Assembly (NCBI GenBank): GCA_024752435.1
Contig: CP103027.1
Location: 434,001-498,000, forward strand
DNA: 64,000 nt
Origin: Allantophomopsis cytisporea
Lineage: Eukaryota > Ascomycota > Leotiomycetes > Phacidiales > Phacidiaceae
Direction: 5' to 3'
In this document: positions 1 to 12,001 of the stretch, one piece after another
How the letters are laid out: each line of letters starts with the position of its first letter
Numbering within the stretch: position 1 is the stretch's first letter
Program-made: the position numbers and the translations under genes
The notes under the pieces: generated by a model
What the model was told of the DNA's origin: nothing
Databases searched by the model: none
The model's input: only the letters and a program-made list of their open reading frames with translations

Positions 1-429
1 AGTACTAGCAAACTTTATATTAGAGATCTTAAAGTAGAATAATTCGGAACAAAAAGACTTAAGAAGGCTATAGAAGAAGTTATCAAGGAAAAAGTCTAAG
101 TTTAATTAGAGCTTTAAAAGACTTTATTGTTCAGACAAGATATAACCTTGTAGTTCTAAAAGAAAGTTGAGCCTTTTATTAAACAAGCCTAAGATACTAA
201 ATAGAAGGTAATAGTACTCTATTAGCAAAACTTTCAACTTTTTTACAAGGTAAAAGAGTTTAAAAAGAAGTTAGAGCTAAAAGGTAATAAGCTAGATTAC
301 AAGAAAGAAGCTAGATATACAAATAGACTTGATAATTACAATCTTTATAACAATATAGAGTTAAGTTTACAAGATTCCAATCTCATCAAGAATAAATCTG
401 AAGACGAAACCGATGATAATACTATTTGA
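1..429 (+). pseudogene. RIP-decayed ORF tail, probably from a repeat element
   Basis: Read in frame 1, this stretch gives a highly charged, Lys/Glu-rich helical sequence broken by nine in-frame stops. All nine are TAA or TAG, none TGA, and the frame ends in a TGA at 427–429. Stops confined to TAA/TAG are what C-to-T mutation of Gln codons (CAA/CAG) produces, the signature of repeat-induced point mutation in ascomycetes. The composition would suit the C-terminal tail of a transposase, but I see no catalytic motif and the 5' part lies outside the window, so the family is unknown. Confidence 0.5.
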
Positions 430-1580
430 GAACAGCAAGTATTTGCCAATAAAAGATAGATAGTTATACTCTTGACTAAATATATATATTTGTTCTTTTC
501 TTTCTTTCATCAATGATATCTGACTACTGCTCGCCGAGAAGAAGGTTAGAAGAGTTGTTTAACGGCGTGTATTTACTTGATATTGGTTATAGCTTCTTTT
601 CTTTTGTCGTTCTTAACTGGTGTCAAGAACTGAGGGAGTAGGGGTAGCTGTCGGCCTCAGACACAAGGCCACAACAAATAACGGAAGATCTGGTCATAAT
701 AGCAATAGCAGTCACGGTTGGTATTCAGAGATGAAGAAGGAACGTATTCAGTAGTATAAGTAAAGCTTCTACGGTTGAGAACCTCTTAGCTAGAACATCA
801 TCAATTCAAAGAACAATTTTGTGTCATCAACTTCGTTTTGGAAACGTGACTCTACTCCAGCGCCGGGCCTGTCCTCTTCAACGTTGACTACATACATAGA
901 TGACTAAACATGTCTGTACTTCTCATTGGTCACACCGTGTCCCCTTCACGAGCAACTGTCGATGAAATTACGCAAAGTCCGACCTTCATTACTGACTCTG
1001 CCACAAGCACCATCATGGATGCCTTATACCACCAAATGTGGCAGATCCGCCCAAGCTATAACTAAAGTGCTTCCTTTGTCAAGTAAGGCTATGCTCGTAA
1101 TCATTGAAGCCGCATAGGGGGAGGTAATTTCGAGCTGAACAATTCTACACAGGCGTGACGACTGTAACGTCGTAAGAGGTAAAAGTCAGCAGGGATAATA
1201 GAAACATCAATGTGAATGCTATGGATCGTTCATGTGGAACTATCTTTGGACGCCCCTCAGCCTCTTGATATTCTGCTGCCTTGATGCTTAAGTAATGACA
1301 ATTGAGCTTTCGAGAGCCGTCATAGGTGTTTCCGTGAATGGAGGTTGTGATACAGATAACATGAAGATATTGGAGTCTGTATATAATGAAGACCATTCTC
1401 GATTAAGAGAATAGCATCATCGTTATCAACACTCAACGCAATCTTGCTTGTTCAATTCTCATCCTAAATATTTAAAAAACATCTTCAAAATCATTCAATA
1501 TATTCTCTCCGCTACATTCCCAATTGTAGAGATATATTATTTCGGTTGCCTTGACCTTTCAAGGTCTCAAATTCACTACC
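430..1580. other. Intergenic, no supported gene
   Basis: This stretch separates the decayed repeat from the RTA1-like gene. Short open frames exist on both strands, for example 1145–1396 minus, but none shows a domain, splice pattern or convincing composition. The last few hundred bases are presumably the RTA1 gene promoter. Confidence 0.6.
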
Positions 1581-2681
1581 ATGTCATCAACACTTATCAC
1601 AAGTATCCTGAGCACCCCTCTTCCCACAACTACCATATCCTCGAGCACCAGGACTTCCACAATATCTGCAACGGCGAGTTGTGTTACGATCCATCCTGGC
1701 AAGCACGGCTATATTCCCGAATATGCTTGCAACGCAGAATGGAACTACAATCCCTCCTTCGCCGCTGCTATACTATTTTCGATTCTATTCTTCCTGACGA
1801 CATTCTCCCACATCTTCCAGAGCCTGAGATATCACAAGGTCAAGTTATGCTGGGTTGTGATCATGGGTTCGACATGGGAGTTGATATCCTTTGTGGCGCG
1901 CTCAGTCGCAACACGCTACCAGAATGTTGAGCAGCTGGCTTTCTGGTCGCAGCTCTTCGTCTTGCTGGCACCTCTGTGGGTCAATGCCTTCTGCTACATG
2001 GTACTTGGACGTATGATCTATTTCTTTATTCCCGAGAAGAATATCGGTGGATTGAAGGCCATCAAGATGGCAAAGATATTCGTACTATTGGATATACTGT
2101 CGTTCTTGACACAGCTCGCTGGCGGTGTACTTATTAGCCCCAGTGCTAGCAATAAGACGCTCATGCTTGGTATTCATATTTATATGGGTGGCATTGGCAT
2201 GCAGCAGTTCTTCATCTTGATTTTCACGGGCTTTGCCATTGCCTTTCACGTGCAGATGGTACGCCTGGAGAGAGAGGGGCGTTTGGATACGGCAGCGTTT
2301 TCGGATGGAAGAAGCAGGAAGCAGTGGAAGATGTTGTTATCTGCATTGTATGTCTGTTTGACCTTCATCACAATCCGCATCATATATCGCTTGGTGGAGT
2401 ATGCCTCAGGGACAGACGCAAGCAAGAACCCTATTCCTTATCATGAAGCTTACTTCTATGCTTTGGATGCTCTGCCAATGTTCCTGGCCATTTCTGCCTG
2501 TAACGTTGCCCATCCAGGACGTGTTTTGATCGGCGAGGGAAGTGAGTATCCAAAGGGGCCGAGTAGAAAGGAGAAGAAGGCAGCGAAAAGAGCAAGGAAG
2601 GAGGAAAAGAGAGTTGCAAAGGCCGAGGCAAAGCAGGCTAAAACAGAAAAGAAGACCGAAGGGTGGCATGAAACTGTCTAA
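1581..2681 (+). CDS. RTA1-like seven-helix membrane protein
   Basis: A single-exon gene for 366 residues. The ATG at 1581 is chosen because the frame upstream opens only at a TTG and the ATG follows an ACC context. After a Ser/Thr-rich N-terminal segment (about residues 1–45) come seven hydrophobic helices, including LAFWSQLFVLLAPLW, and the family-like motif GGIGMQQFFIL. The tail is strongly basic, with repeated Lys/Arg/Ala/Glu over the last 35 residues, and should be cytosolic. RTA1/RTM1/RSB1 proteins are fungal plasma-membrane proteins linked to resistance to toxic lipophiles and to sphingoid long-chain base export; the substrate here cannot be read from sequence. It is convergent with the Zn2Cys6 regulator downstream, about 290 bases apart. 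Confidence 0.88.
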   Translation: MSSTLITSILSTPLPTTTISSSTRTSTISATASCVTIHPGKHGYIPEYACNAEWNYNPSFAAAILFSILFFLTTFSHIFQSLRYHKVKLCWVVIMGSTWELISFVARSVATRYQNVEQLAFWSQLFVLLAPLWVNAFCYMVLGRMIYFFIPEKNIGGLKAIKMAKIFVLLDILSFLTQLAGGVLISPSASNKTLMLGIHIYMGGIGMQQFFILIFTGFAIAFHVQMVRLEREGRLDTAAFSDGRSRKQWKMLLSALYVCLTFITIRIIYRLVEYASGTDASKNPIPYHEAYFYALDALPMFLAISACNVAHPGRVLIGEGSEYPKGPSRKEKKAAKRARKEEKRVAKAEAKQAKTEKKTEGWHETV

Positions 2682-2969
2682 GTTGTTTCGTTTCTAATGC
2701 GTTTTCCTCCATTTAAATTCTATCATGTATTCTTGATTTCGTCATCTTAGGACGATTTACTTGAATGTTCTATGAACTACTCGCACTGAGATATTTTCTT
2801 TTCGGACTCATAGAGTCATACAAAAAGATATAGACATTGACAGAAATACAGTTATCGTCATCTAAACGACTCTTAGAAGATATGCAGATATTAAAGCGGT
2901 ATGGTGAGTTTATAGCCATATAAGCCCAGCTGACTTTTCATAGGAAAAAGTTAAATATGATCGATTACT

Positions 2970-4795
2970 TTACTCCCACGGAAGGGTATCGTTTTCCTCA
3001 AATGCCACGCTATCCATCTCCTCGCCCAAGAACTCATTAACAACTACCAGTGAAGCTATATAGTTCCTCTTACACAAGTCTGAAATAACAGAATAAGGCC
3101 CTTTGGCGGCATTAGCGTCATCGACTTGGTGTTCTCGACTACTGAGCGCAGAAATGCTGCTAAATTCGAGGACATCCGCATTTAATGAGTCGAACATCTC
3201 AGCAATGTTTGGCAAGCCTCCGTCCATATGCATGACATCAAAGTTATCCTTTTCAATTTGCAACATCACTTTCTCAATTAGTTGAGCCACCATTTGGCTA
3301 TCCCAAATACCCTCTCGCCGTTTACACTTGTAAAGTAATGCGATAGCTTGACGCCGAACTTGGGGATCCTGACAATTGATGGCGACATAATAAAGGGGTG
3401 CAATGAGGCCCATCTCGAAAGTGAAATAAAGAGCGGATTTACCATCTGGCGAAACAGGCTTGATTTGCACTTCAGGAGACGTAGAAGAGTCGATAATGCC
3501 TGAAATCAAAGACAAAATAACTCTGAACTCATCGAAATATTTATCGAACGCATCCAGCGTATCGTAAGGCGCAGCTTTCAGCATAATCGCCATGACTTTC
3601 TGATGCACGACTAGCATACAAGTGCCCTGGAGCGCTCTCCCAGAGAGATTGGCCATCTCTGGAGTTTTCAACAACACATCGAACTCTTGACCCCAGCGAT
3701 GGAAACACTCAATCAGTGAGAGACGATAGGCTTTGATCTTGGTTGGCACCTCCTCTGGTGACTTGCCACGGAATATCACGGCACTCGTCATGAAGTAGAA
3801 AACGGTATTCCCCAGCTTTTGCATAACAATGCGAGCATGTTCAAGTGAGTGCAGTCTTCCCGTACTGTCGAAGAATGTGGCTGGATCATCGATTCCTCCT
3901 TCCATCTGCGGTGGCCCGTTATCTAGGAATGCGGTGACGGAGACATCGAGACTTGAAAAGAGTTGCACCAATTCGTCTTCATCTGTTTTCGCGTCAAGAT
4001 AGGGCGTCTCGGCTATCAATCGATCTGCTGTAACCATTTGCTTGCCATTGGTTCTCCATCCTTTTAAGATCTTGAGTCCATTCGATAAATGGGTGAGCGC
4101 AGCAGCAAAGTTGCCTCGCAGACTCTCTAAGCAGATGAATAGCACACAACAGATCAAGGATACTTCGGACGTCCGTCCACTAGGGTCTGAAAGTCGACGA
4201 CTGAGCTCGTTGATAGCTTTCGAGTACTGATGCAAAGCCAATACTCCATTCGACCCGCCTAAATCCGCGCCCCTTTCGTACTGCTCATGAGCCGCGCCTA
4301 AAGCAACTAGGGCATGCTTGATTGCAGGCTCTGTATGACCTAACTGCAGAACGAGACGATTCCAGAAATTAGATGTGAAATATCCAGATATACAATCGGC
4401 TGTCCGAATACGGAAGTGATGGAATGAGCGGCGTTCATCTGGAGCCCCCATCACATCTACTATGACGGGAGAAAAAAGATGAACTAAAGATAACGCAGGG
4501 GAAGTTTCAACTGATGATACTATGGTGCTTTCGTGAGAACGACGCCCTGGCATGGACGGCACGGGCGCATATCCATCGCACTTGACAAAATTGGTCTTAC
4601 ACCTTAGGCAGGTGGGTTTTCCCTCGTCACATTTGACGTGTCGAATTCTTGGTATTGTCAGTATCAGTTATCTTGCCTAGGGTAACGATATACCACTTAC
4701 TTGCACGTAATACAGCCAGTTCTCGTTCTCGGGCCACTTGCTCTTTTCCTCTTTTTGTTGCTTTCACTGGTACTGTCTTTAGCCGTTGAAGCCAT
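2970..4795 (-). CDS. Zn2Cys6 transcription factor with fungal-specific TF region
   Basis: Two exons, 4795–4701 and 4647–2970, separated by a 53-nt GT–AG intron at 4700–4648, give 590 residues. The intron splits the zinc cluster and splicing restores it: six cysteines at residues 28, 31, 38, 45, 48 and 55 in the spacing C-x2-C-x6-C-x6-C-x2-C-x6-C, preceded by a Lys/Arg-rich stretch. Without exon 1 the long frame from 4562 lacks any DNA-binding domain. The remaining ~500 residues are helical and match the Fungal_trans_2 type of regulatory region, including an ARIVMQKLGNTVFYFMTS-like segment. This is a nuclear sequence-specific regulator with unknown targets. Its upstream region borders the EthD and P450 genes, so a local regulatory role is possible but unproven. 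Confidence 0.9.
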
Positions 4796-5284
4796 GCGTT
4801 ACTACGTGTTGTTGTAGCTTTATTTAGGTGGTAGTGTTAAGGGTGGGCTTCACGGGAGTTTGACGTAAATGCAACTCCGAACCTGTGAGCTCGTTTAGGG
4901 TCATGGACGTTGGAAAGCTCGTAAATACTGCGCAAAAGGTAGAATCAGATGGTACGAAACATTGACATAGTATTGTATCAAAATATCAAGATGGTTCAGC
5001 AATTTTGACACTAGGCAGTAGATGTATGATGTTGTCAGATTAGAAGTCAGGAAGATCACGAGGTTGGGGGCTGAAGGATTGTAGGTATGTTACATTGACC
5101 ACGAATGAAGCATAAAGCCACCGAGTAGGCAGACGCGATAGCAGACACTTGAAACCTTGAGACTCAGGCATAACAAGCCTCATGTCTTCCCCATTATCCA
5201 ACCAATCAGAAATCTTCAATCCATCAGTAGTGCACCGTCCATCATTAATTATTCCTCATCCAACCACAGCATCGCAATATCCTT
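4796..5284. promoter_or_regulatory. Upstream region of the first Zn2Cys6 regulator
   Basis: About 490 bases between the start of the minus-strand regulator and the stop of the minus-strand EthD gene. It must hold the regulator promoter and the EthD 3' end. I see no further coding sequence and no motif I would name. Confidence 0.5.
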
Positions 5285-5587
5285 CTATCCACTGCCCGTG
5301 TTCTTGCCTGTGATAATCTCTGGCTGAACATCCGTATAATTCTTGATATCTCCCATGACTTCTTCGCTTTCTTTGTCCACGGCCGTCTGCATGCCATCCT
5401 TTGTGTCCCAGTTCAGAATGCACTGCGCAGCGTATTTCCCATCGTTGATCTCGCTGGCGGTCCATGATTTGAAGCCAAATTTCGTCCATAGACGCTTGCA
5501 GAGCGGCATATGGTGGGAAGCATAATACTCCATATCGAAAGGCTTGCCCGTGCTGGAGACAGGATATAATATAGTTGTGGTAGACAT
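5285..5587 (-). CDS. EthD-domain protein (dimeric alpha/beta barrel)
   Basis: An intronless 100-residue protein with a true ATG at 5587. It begins with a beta strand (TTTILYPV), followed by the family-like stretch FDMEYYASHHMPLCKRLW, and later AAQCILNWDTKDGMQ. These fit the EthD/YCII-like ferredoxin-fold family, whose members form dimeric barrels and act as small dehydratases, decarboxylases or accessory proteins in aromatic or polyketide metabolism. The length is full for the family and there is no signal peptide, so it should be cytosolic. It lies on the same strand as the P450 behind it, with 630 bases between. The substrate is unknown; a role in modifying the product of the neighbouring P450s is inference from position only. 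Confidence 0.82.
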   Translation of the reverse strand: MSTTTILYPVSSTGKPFDMEYYASHHMPLCKRLWTKFGFKSWTASEINDGKYAAQCILNWDTKDGMQTAVDKESEEVMGDIKNYTDVQPEIITGKNTGSG

Positions 5588-6218
5588 TTTCGTTCAACGA
5601 GATGATGGTTGGAATTCGTAGAATAAATAATTGAATGCTCTTTTGTATATGAAGACTGAGTGCTCTTTTTATCTTCAGTAATTTGTGCAACTCATGGATA
5701 TTTATACTTGCTGCTGTTGCAGGTGTAAACTTAATCTTGGTGTAATAACCCCGCACGGAAATATGTCTCTCCTTATGTCCGGATCACAAAGGCTGTAGAG
5801 ACCATGATGCCAAGTAAGCAAATGATCTTCATACGCCATCTCGTTATCTCTAGAACCTGTAAGAACTGTATCTATAAGCTTTGTGGTGGTTATCTGTTTG
5901 ATACATGGGTAGCATAATGTGTCGAATCCCGGCCTGCTTATTCGGCCATTATACCAGATACTGTGTGAGTAATGACGACAACTACAACTGACATAACCGA
6001 AAATCTTTACAAATTTAATAAATTCCATGCTATATCATTTTGAGAGAGCTCTGATCGGAGGAGCTCATTTGAAAGTATTTGTAAGTTTGACAGAAGATTA
6101 TTAAATTTGGATCTCTCAACTTTGTGAATAAGGGAGTTCCGCTTATAACAGAAACAACGTTGTTCATGAGTTGCTTTATCAAAAACTAACAATTCCTATA
6201 GAACGCAGTAGAAAACGA
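5588..6218. promoter_or_regulatory. Region between P450 and EthD genes
   Basis: About 630 bases holding the 3' end of the minus-strand P450 and the EthD promoter. Open frames here are short overlapping shadows without domains. Confidence 0.5.
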
Positions 6219-7907
6219 TCATGCCCTCTTCTTCAAATACACCTTACCATACGGATCTGGAAACAAATTAGTTCCAGAAGACAGCGTCTTCGGCCTCTCG
6301 AATGCTCCTCCCTCTGCTTCACCGTTTGGTCCCAGACCAATATCGTACTTCATCAACAACTCAATTATGATGACCTTGATCTCATTGACTGCAAAGAACC
6401 TGCCTGGACAGGCCCACTGCCCATGACCAAACGAAAGCTGATTGTGACCGGTCGTGACCATCTGATACTGTGTTTCATTGCCAGGGACAGCGCGCATATC
6501 TGAGAAGCGGAATGGGTGAAACTCGGATATGGGATAGGAAGACTTTGAAAGGAGAGGACCGGGGGGAGGTGATGGATTAGATGCTTGATAAGGATGCGTG
6601 AAACCGATGTGTGTGCCGTATGGAAGTACCTGGCCAGTTGATAGGACCAAGCCAGATTTTTTGGTTACTATGCGTGGCATAGTCACTGCGTCTATTAGCT
6701 GGATTGATAATGATGTATGGCACATATACACACCTAATCCAAGAGGATTCACCCGCTGACTCTCTTGAATAAAACTGTCTAATTTCTTCAACTTCGAGAT
6801 ACTCGTCTTCTCGAACTTTCCATCTATGATGCCTTCGCTCCTCATCACTTCCTCTAACTCGGCTCGTAGTTCGGGGACATACTCATTGTGAGCTGCCAAG
6901 TCAAAGATCACGTGTGAAGCAGTCATACTAGTGGTGTGTATAGCAGCAAAAGATACGAGCATTTGCTCTTCGCCAAGTTTTGAGGGAGTTGCGTCATTGA
7001 TATTCTTGTAGTGATTTATCATCCAGTTCAACATATTGAACTGGTTCTTCTCCAAGTCATGATTGTTGCCCAGGGCAGATACCTTCTCTCCGGTAGCTTG
7101 TCGATGATTTAAGATTTCCCTCACTTGAGAGTCAAGCATTTTCGCTGCAAAAGCTCGATATGAGAGGAGTTTGCGGAGTCGCGGCATGAAAAGAGTAACG
7201 AATGGCCGCAAGAAACTTGAATACCGCTCAACTTCCCTTTGTGCCTCAATGACATCGATGGTGTAATTAATTGTTGCATCAGTCCATACCTTGTTTCGAC
7301 AAAGGGGAAGCCCAACGAACACTCGACCACTTATCAACGCCACGATCTGGAGAAGCTTTCCATAGATAGACACTTCGCTCCAGTCCTCACAGGGTCCAAT
7401 TTCCTTGTTGAATGCGAAGACTACCTCGTCTTGAAGATCAGCGAGAGTTTTGGAGATGCCTCGAGTAAGTTCATTGCGAATAGCGCTAACGACATGTGGA
7501 TGTTCAGTTCCGATTCCGGTATAGTAACCTTGCATACTCTCATAAATCTCTTTTCGGAATGAGAGTTGACTATCTGGCAAACTTTTGATCTCATCTACCA
7601 TAGAGTGTGGGAGCACAACCTTTGGCGTCTTTAATGGGAGGACAAATGGCTGATCAGGATACTATGGGAGTTATCATCAGCAATTTGATAGAATAAGAAG
7701 AATAAACGGTAGTACCTTAGTAAGTCCTGATTTGACGATCTTGATGACATCTCCGTCTCCATCATAGTCTGGCGCAACTGGAAGTGACAGCGACTTTGAT
7801 TTGGATGTTAATATGGTGATCGCAAATGCACATACCAAAACTGCAATAACATAAAAGGTACTTGATGACCTCAAGGTCGATGACAGCACTTCGATATTTA
7901 ACATCAT
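6219..7907 (-). CDS. Cytochrome P450 monooxygenase, membrane-anchored
   Basis: Three exons (7907–7716, 7661–6734, 6691–6219) give 530 residues. Introns are 7715–7662 (54 nt) and 6733–6692 (42 nt). The long frame reaches upstream only to a TTG, so the ATG at 7907 is taken. An N-terminal hydrophobic anchor (STFYVIAVLVCAFAITIL) suggests ER-membrane attachment. The I-helix reads FAAIHTTSMTASHVIFDLA, ExxR is ESQR, and the haem loop FGHGQWACPGRFFA carries the cysteine ligand near residue 470. The AIHTTS I-helix resembles the fungal CYP68 / gibberellin-type P450s, a hint rather than an assignment. The 42-nt intron is in frame, so retention would not stop translation; its removal joins NPLGL to DAVTMPR as the family expects. 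The EthD gene lies downstream. Confidence 0.9.
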
Positions 7908-9389
7908 AGAGAACAACGATTCAGAAATTTTCAGAAAAGGAACAGATACAACTTTACATCAGCAAACTGGCTGTAATAGCATTCATATAAGGTTTCATGT
8001 ATGTGGGAAAGGCCCTACTCAACCATAAATAATGTAAGCGGTAGATCTGAGTGCCAGGGTACGTGTTTATCAAACATTTTTAGGCTGAAGGCGGATTAAC
8101 AGCCAGCTATCTTTATTTAGGAGTAGATCTACACTTATTTTCCATGATATAACACCGATTGTACTCATTTGATTCACTAAGAAACAAAAGCCAATGGACT
8201 CTGAATATTCGATCAACGACATTCAAGTCTTTGTTGTTTGAGGGCGCACATTCAATTACTCCTATCAAGTGACATTCTCTAAGGGAAGCAAAACCTGCGC
8301 GGAATGTGACCTCATGTACAGAATACAGGAGTACATGCATATTCGTGTGCATATGATGAACTTTACAGGACTCTCGTCCTACATAGTACACAGTACTGCT
8401 TACATGAACTGACCGATGATTGCGAGTATATATGCGGTAAGTATGTACAAATTTACGTAGGAATTATGACACGATGACAGCCTGCGTAGAGGAAATGATA
8501 GGATACCACGCGCTCTGGGCCACCGCGGCCAGCAAAGCTTTGAACAGCCACTGACCTTGAAACTGACGATAGTGATTAGACTTTCCGGGAAGAGTGAGAT
8601 CCGAGGCGCAGTGATATTAATTGGTCCAGAATATACTGCGTAACTCGAGTAAGATGAGGATGTACGAATTGGAACGTCTATTGTGAGGGTTGTATCTGAT
8701 CACTGTGACAGGGATGAGTGAGAGGATCTACGTAGTATGTTTGTCGTATGAAATGCTGGTCTGGGGTATATCTCCAGTAAGGCGGAGTACATATTACGGT
8801 GGTGGCCTTGCTGGAAAAGGCGGGGTATTATTTGGAGGAGTCAGGCGTGGCAATCGCCGGAGTTCGACATGCTGGCGAGAGTCATGCCACTTCAAGCAAG
8901 GATGAGCCTGAATGAGCTTTAACGTCAAATAGAAGGATGAGCGAGTGCGTTGACATAAAGATTAGTAGGTGCCTTTCGTGATAGAGTAGGATATGATATC
9001 AATTGGTTGGGATAAGAAGAATATAAGTTGACAAACAATGGCAACACACCCTTGACAGGGATATCATGAACCGATAAGGAAGCTGGGTACACTTCTAGCA
9101 TTCTAGCAAAGCCGCTCAGCAGTAATTTGAAGTGATATGTGTATTATTCACGTCTTATAAATGCACGCATGACCATAGCTATACTTGATACATTTACCGT
9201 TTACAATGCAAAAACTTCAAAAGGCCGCCGGTCTAATCGCCTAGATGCCAATCCCAAAGACCATCCTGCAATCAATCTAATCATTTAATCATACACCATA
9301 AGCAACGCTCAATCCGGATATATACAATCCTCAAAGAACAAGAAAAAATAGAAAGAGTAGAAGAAATATCGTAGCATTAGCCCTCCACC
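7908..9389. other. Intergenic region upstream of the first P450
   Basis: Nearly 1.5 kb between the P450 start and the end of the second Zn2Cys6 gene, both on the minus strand. It holds the P450 promoter. Short frames such as 8113–8391 minus and 8690–8905 plus show no domain, and I support no gene. Confidence 0.6.
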
Positions 9390-11511
9390 TCATGAGGGGT
9401 TTTCCATAAGTCCCTTAAGATCTTTGACGGTTCTCGAGAGAACAACACCGAAGCCGCTCTTTGTACCCACGCTGTCATCACAGCTGCACTCCAGGGACCG
9501 AATCAGTCTTTTAACGAGATCTGTTGTCGCCGTGTCGTTTTCTTGTAAATTGCTTGCAAGAAACTCTGTGGATTTGACAGCTGAGTGAAGAATCGACCAA
9601 TAATGACTTGTTAAAACCGACACCTGCCTGAGTTTGAGAATATTCTCAAGGACAGCCACACACTTCTTAAAAATCCTATCCGAAAGCCTTGCTTCAATTT
9701 CGGGCTCGATTGGAAGGGGACTTCGTAATATGGACCACGCGAATTGAGAGAGGACATGGTTTACGTAAATTCGGACAGCCAAGTATTCGAGATATTGCTG
9801 AAGGTTGATGCAACTTTCCTTAGCGCGTAGATGCGGAAGAGCATTCTTTTCTGCATCTTCGATGTTCTGAGTGAGGCCCTCAATAAACTCATAAGACAGT
9901 GCCTCATCCTCATTATTAAGTAGTGCCTTGTGTCGACAGAAATTTTGTATGGCGTCGCAAACACGATTGACACAATCTACATAGTTATATTTACCATCTG
10001 GGCTCAATGAAGGTGTCAAGGGAACCCTAACAGTAGTCGTCCCTAGTGGTCGGTCGAAGCAGAAACCTAGGAATGAGTCTTGCCACACAATCGCCCACCT
10101 GTGCGATAAATCAATACACATAGTCCAGAACTCGTGGGATTTTATAACGAAGCCGACTTACCATAATCTGCACTTCATGATTGCCTGCTCGTTAGGCATA
10201 CCGGTATGATCGAAGAACGCATGCCGATCGTGGCATCCAATCTGTTGAGCCAAGCGTATTGTTACACCTTCGTAGGTTAGAACTATGATCTTGTAAATGG
10301 AGAAGAGAAACCCCTACCAAGAAGAGACCATGTAATACCAGGATTCAAGTCATTTCGCACACAGCTCCCCACTAACAGTAGACTTTGAACAATGTTCATG
10401 TTTGGTGTGACCATGAAGTTGACAATGCGAAGGAGTTGAAATGATATAGAGACTAGAGTTACAGTCAGATTGGTTTCCATACGGAAGATGCGAGTTCAGT
10501 CATTACCAAAGACTTTTGAATTGAGCTCCGCTTCTTTATCGGTAGATCCCAAGCATTGTGCACCACATGCTAGGACTGAAAATAACAATGAGAGCCATGA
10601 TCCATCAAATTCTGTGGCCTTAAGATCAACAATCACACGATCTCTCTGTTCCAAGAACAGTTGTAATTTAGCTTCGAATGCTGTCGCTTCGACTAGACCT
10701 GGAAAAACAGGAAGTAATATTTCGCGATATACTTGATGATATCTATTGGGGTTTTAGTATTGGAAACACCAGTAAGCACCAGGGACAGTTGCATACCTTT
10801 GAATATGCGCATTCGATGGGAGAGCCAAACACAGCTCCTCGACACTTTTTTGTGGGCTCCAAAAGTTTTCAAATGGGTAAGCTGCGGTGGAGTCCTGAAG
10901 ACCAACATTTTCATATATCTTCCTCACCCATCCATCTCTCGGGCTTCGCGCCGACACTGGTATCATAGTCTTAAATGCGGCATCATCAAGCTCTTGCGCT
11001 TTAGCTAATTGTGACCTAGTATGTTCGGGCGACTTGTGCGGTACAGGTGGAGGAGCATATTGAGCAGGAACGTAAGTGTTTTCGTTATCGATTGATCTGG
11101 GTTGCCACCCTCTATTACCGTTGCTGGGTTCGTCGTTCTGCTGAAGAGGCGTCGTCACCGGCAGAGGTGAAGTACTTGAAATATCGGAAGTATTACTATC
11201 AGCGCGTCTTTCTGACAAGCCCTCGATCCTGCAAACATTAGCACACGTCCTCAGATGTGTCTTGTTAAGACAAGCACTCACGCGATGTCTTCAGGGTTCA
11301 TAGAACAGAGCTCAGGATATCCACGGAGTGCGCAATGACTGCATGGTATTCCACTACATTTGACCTTCCTCCGTCGACAAGGATAACAAGCTTTCGGCTG
11401 GCGCACTTTCCTCGCCCTTCGTAGAATTCTATCCACATTCTCGTTGTTGCGCTTCGCATCGGTGGTGTTCTGCCTTGATGGAGGCGGTCGCGTTCCAGCA
11501 CTACCGTCCAT
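9390..11511 (-). CDS. Zn2Cys6 transcription factor, six exons
   Basis: Six exons (11511–11282, 11228–10797, 10742–10507, 10452–10318, 10267–10162, 10098–9390) join through introns of 53, 54, 54, 50 and 63 nt into 615 residues; the exon sum is exactly 616 codons. The zinc cluster sits near the N-terminus with cysteines at residues 42, 45, 52, 57, 60 and 69, in the core ACYPCRRRKVKC. The first interval between clusters is short (C-x4-C). Exons 2–5 give a Ser/Pro-rich linker and then the helical fungal TF region, with stretches such as CGAQCLG and WSLLG/VTIRLAQQIG, and LW/WAIVWQDSFLG across the last junction. It is a nuclear regulator. It lies between the two P450 genes and is a candidate local regulator of this block, by position only. 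Confidence 0.9.
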
Positions 11512-12001
11512 CGTCCATTGTTTCGTGATACTCGTCGTCTGTAAAAGAAACGGCCTTGGTAGGCGAGTAATGGCTTACGTCGTTTGCTGAAAGTATAAAT
11601 GCTTCAATGATGTCCTATGGAAAATGTTGCATGGGGCTGCTCGGCTTAACGATCATTCCCATGTCAGCTATCGCTGCCTCCACAAGGATAGCGGCATCCC
11701 CCTCCCGCATACGGACCTTATTTTGTCCGTGTCTCCCGTGCGTCACCTTTTGATCATCCCAAAGTACTCTAGTCCTATTTTCAGTCTCGAAAGGCTCAGC
11801 ACATAAATATATCACCATATCGAACTAAACTTTTAAAAATGAGATTTTTACATGTTTCAAAGTTTTGGAGAACCTTAATATCGCCCTTAACACCTAGTAC
11901 CAGCCCTACAAATGCAACCGTTAAAATAAAATAATATGAAACCTCTTCAGAATGCTAAGATGAGAGTGGTGCAGGACACTATTTCTTTCAGAAATGGAAA
12001 T
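11512..12001. promoter_or_regulatory. Upstream region of the second Zn2Cys6 regulator
   Basis: About 490 bases covering the regulator promoter and the 3' end of the b5-reductase gene. No coding sequence is supported; the small frames at 11615–11818 (minus) and 11624–11806 (plus) are shadows of each other. Confidence 0.5.

Noticed and set aside
1145..1396. 83-codon minus-strand frame with a hydrophobic C-terminal stretch
   Set aside because: No domain, no signal peptide at the right end and no context; chance is sufficient.
1448..1930. 160-codon frame overlapping the RTA1-like gene
   Set aside because: It is out of frame with a gene that has seven convincing membrane helices and family motifs.
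8690..8905. 71-codon Gly-rich frame
   Set aside because: No family resemblance and composition expected from local sequence.
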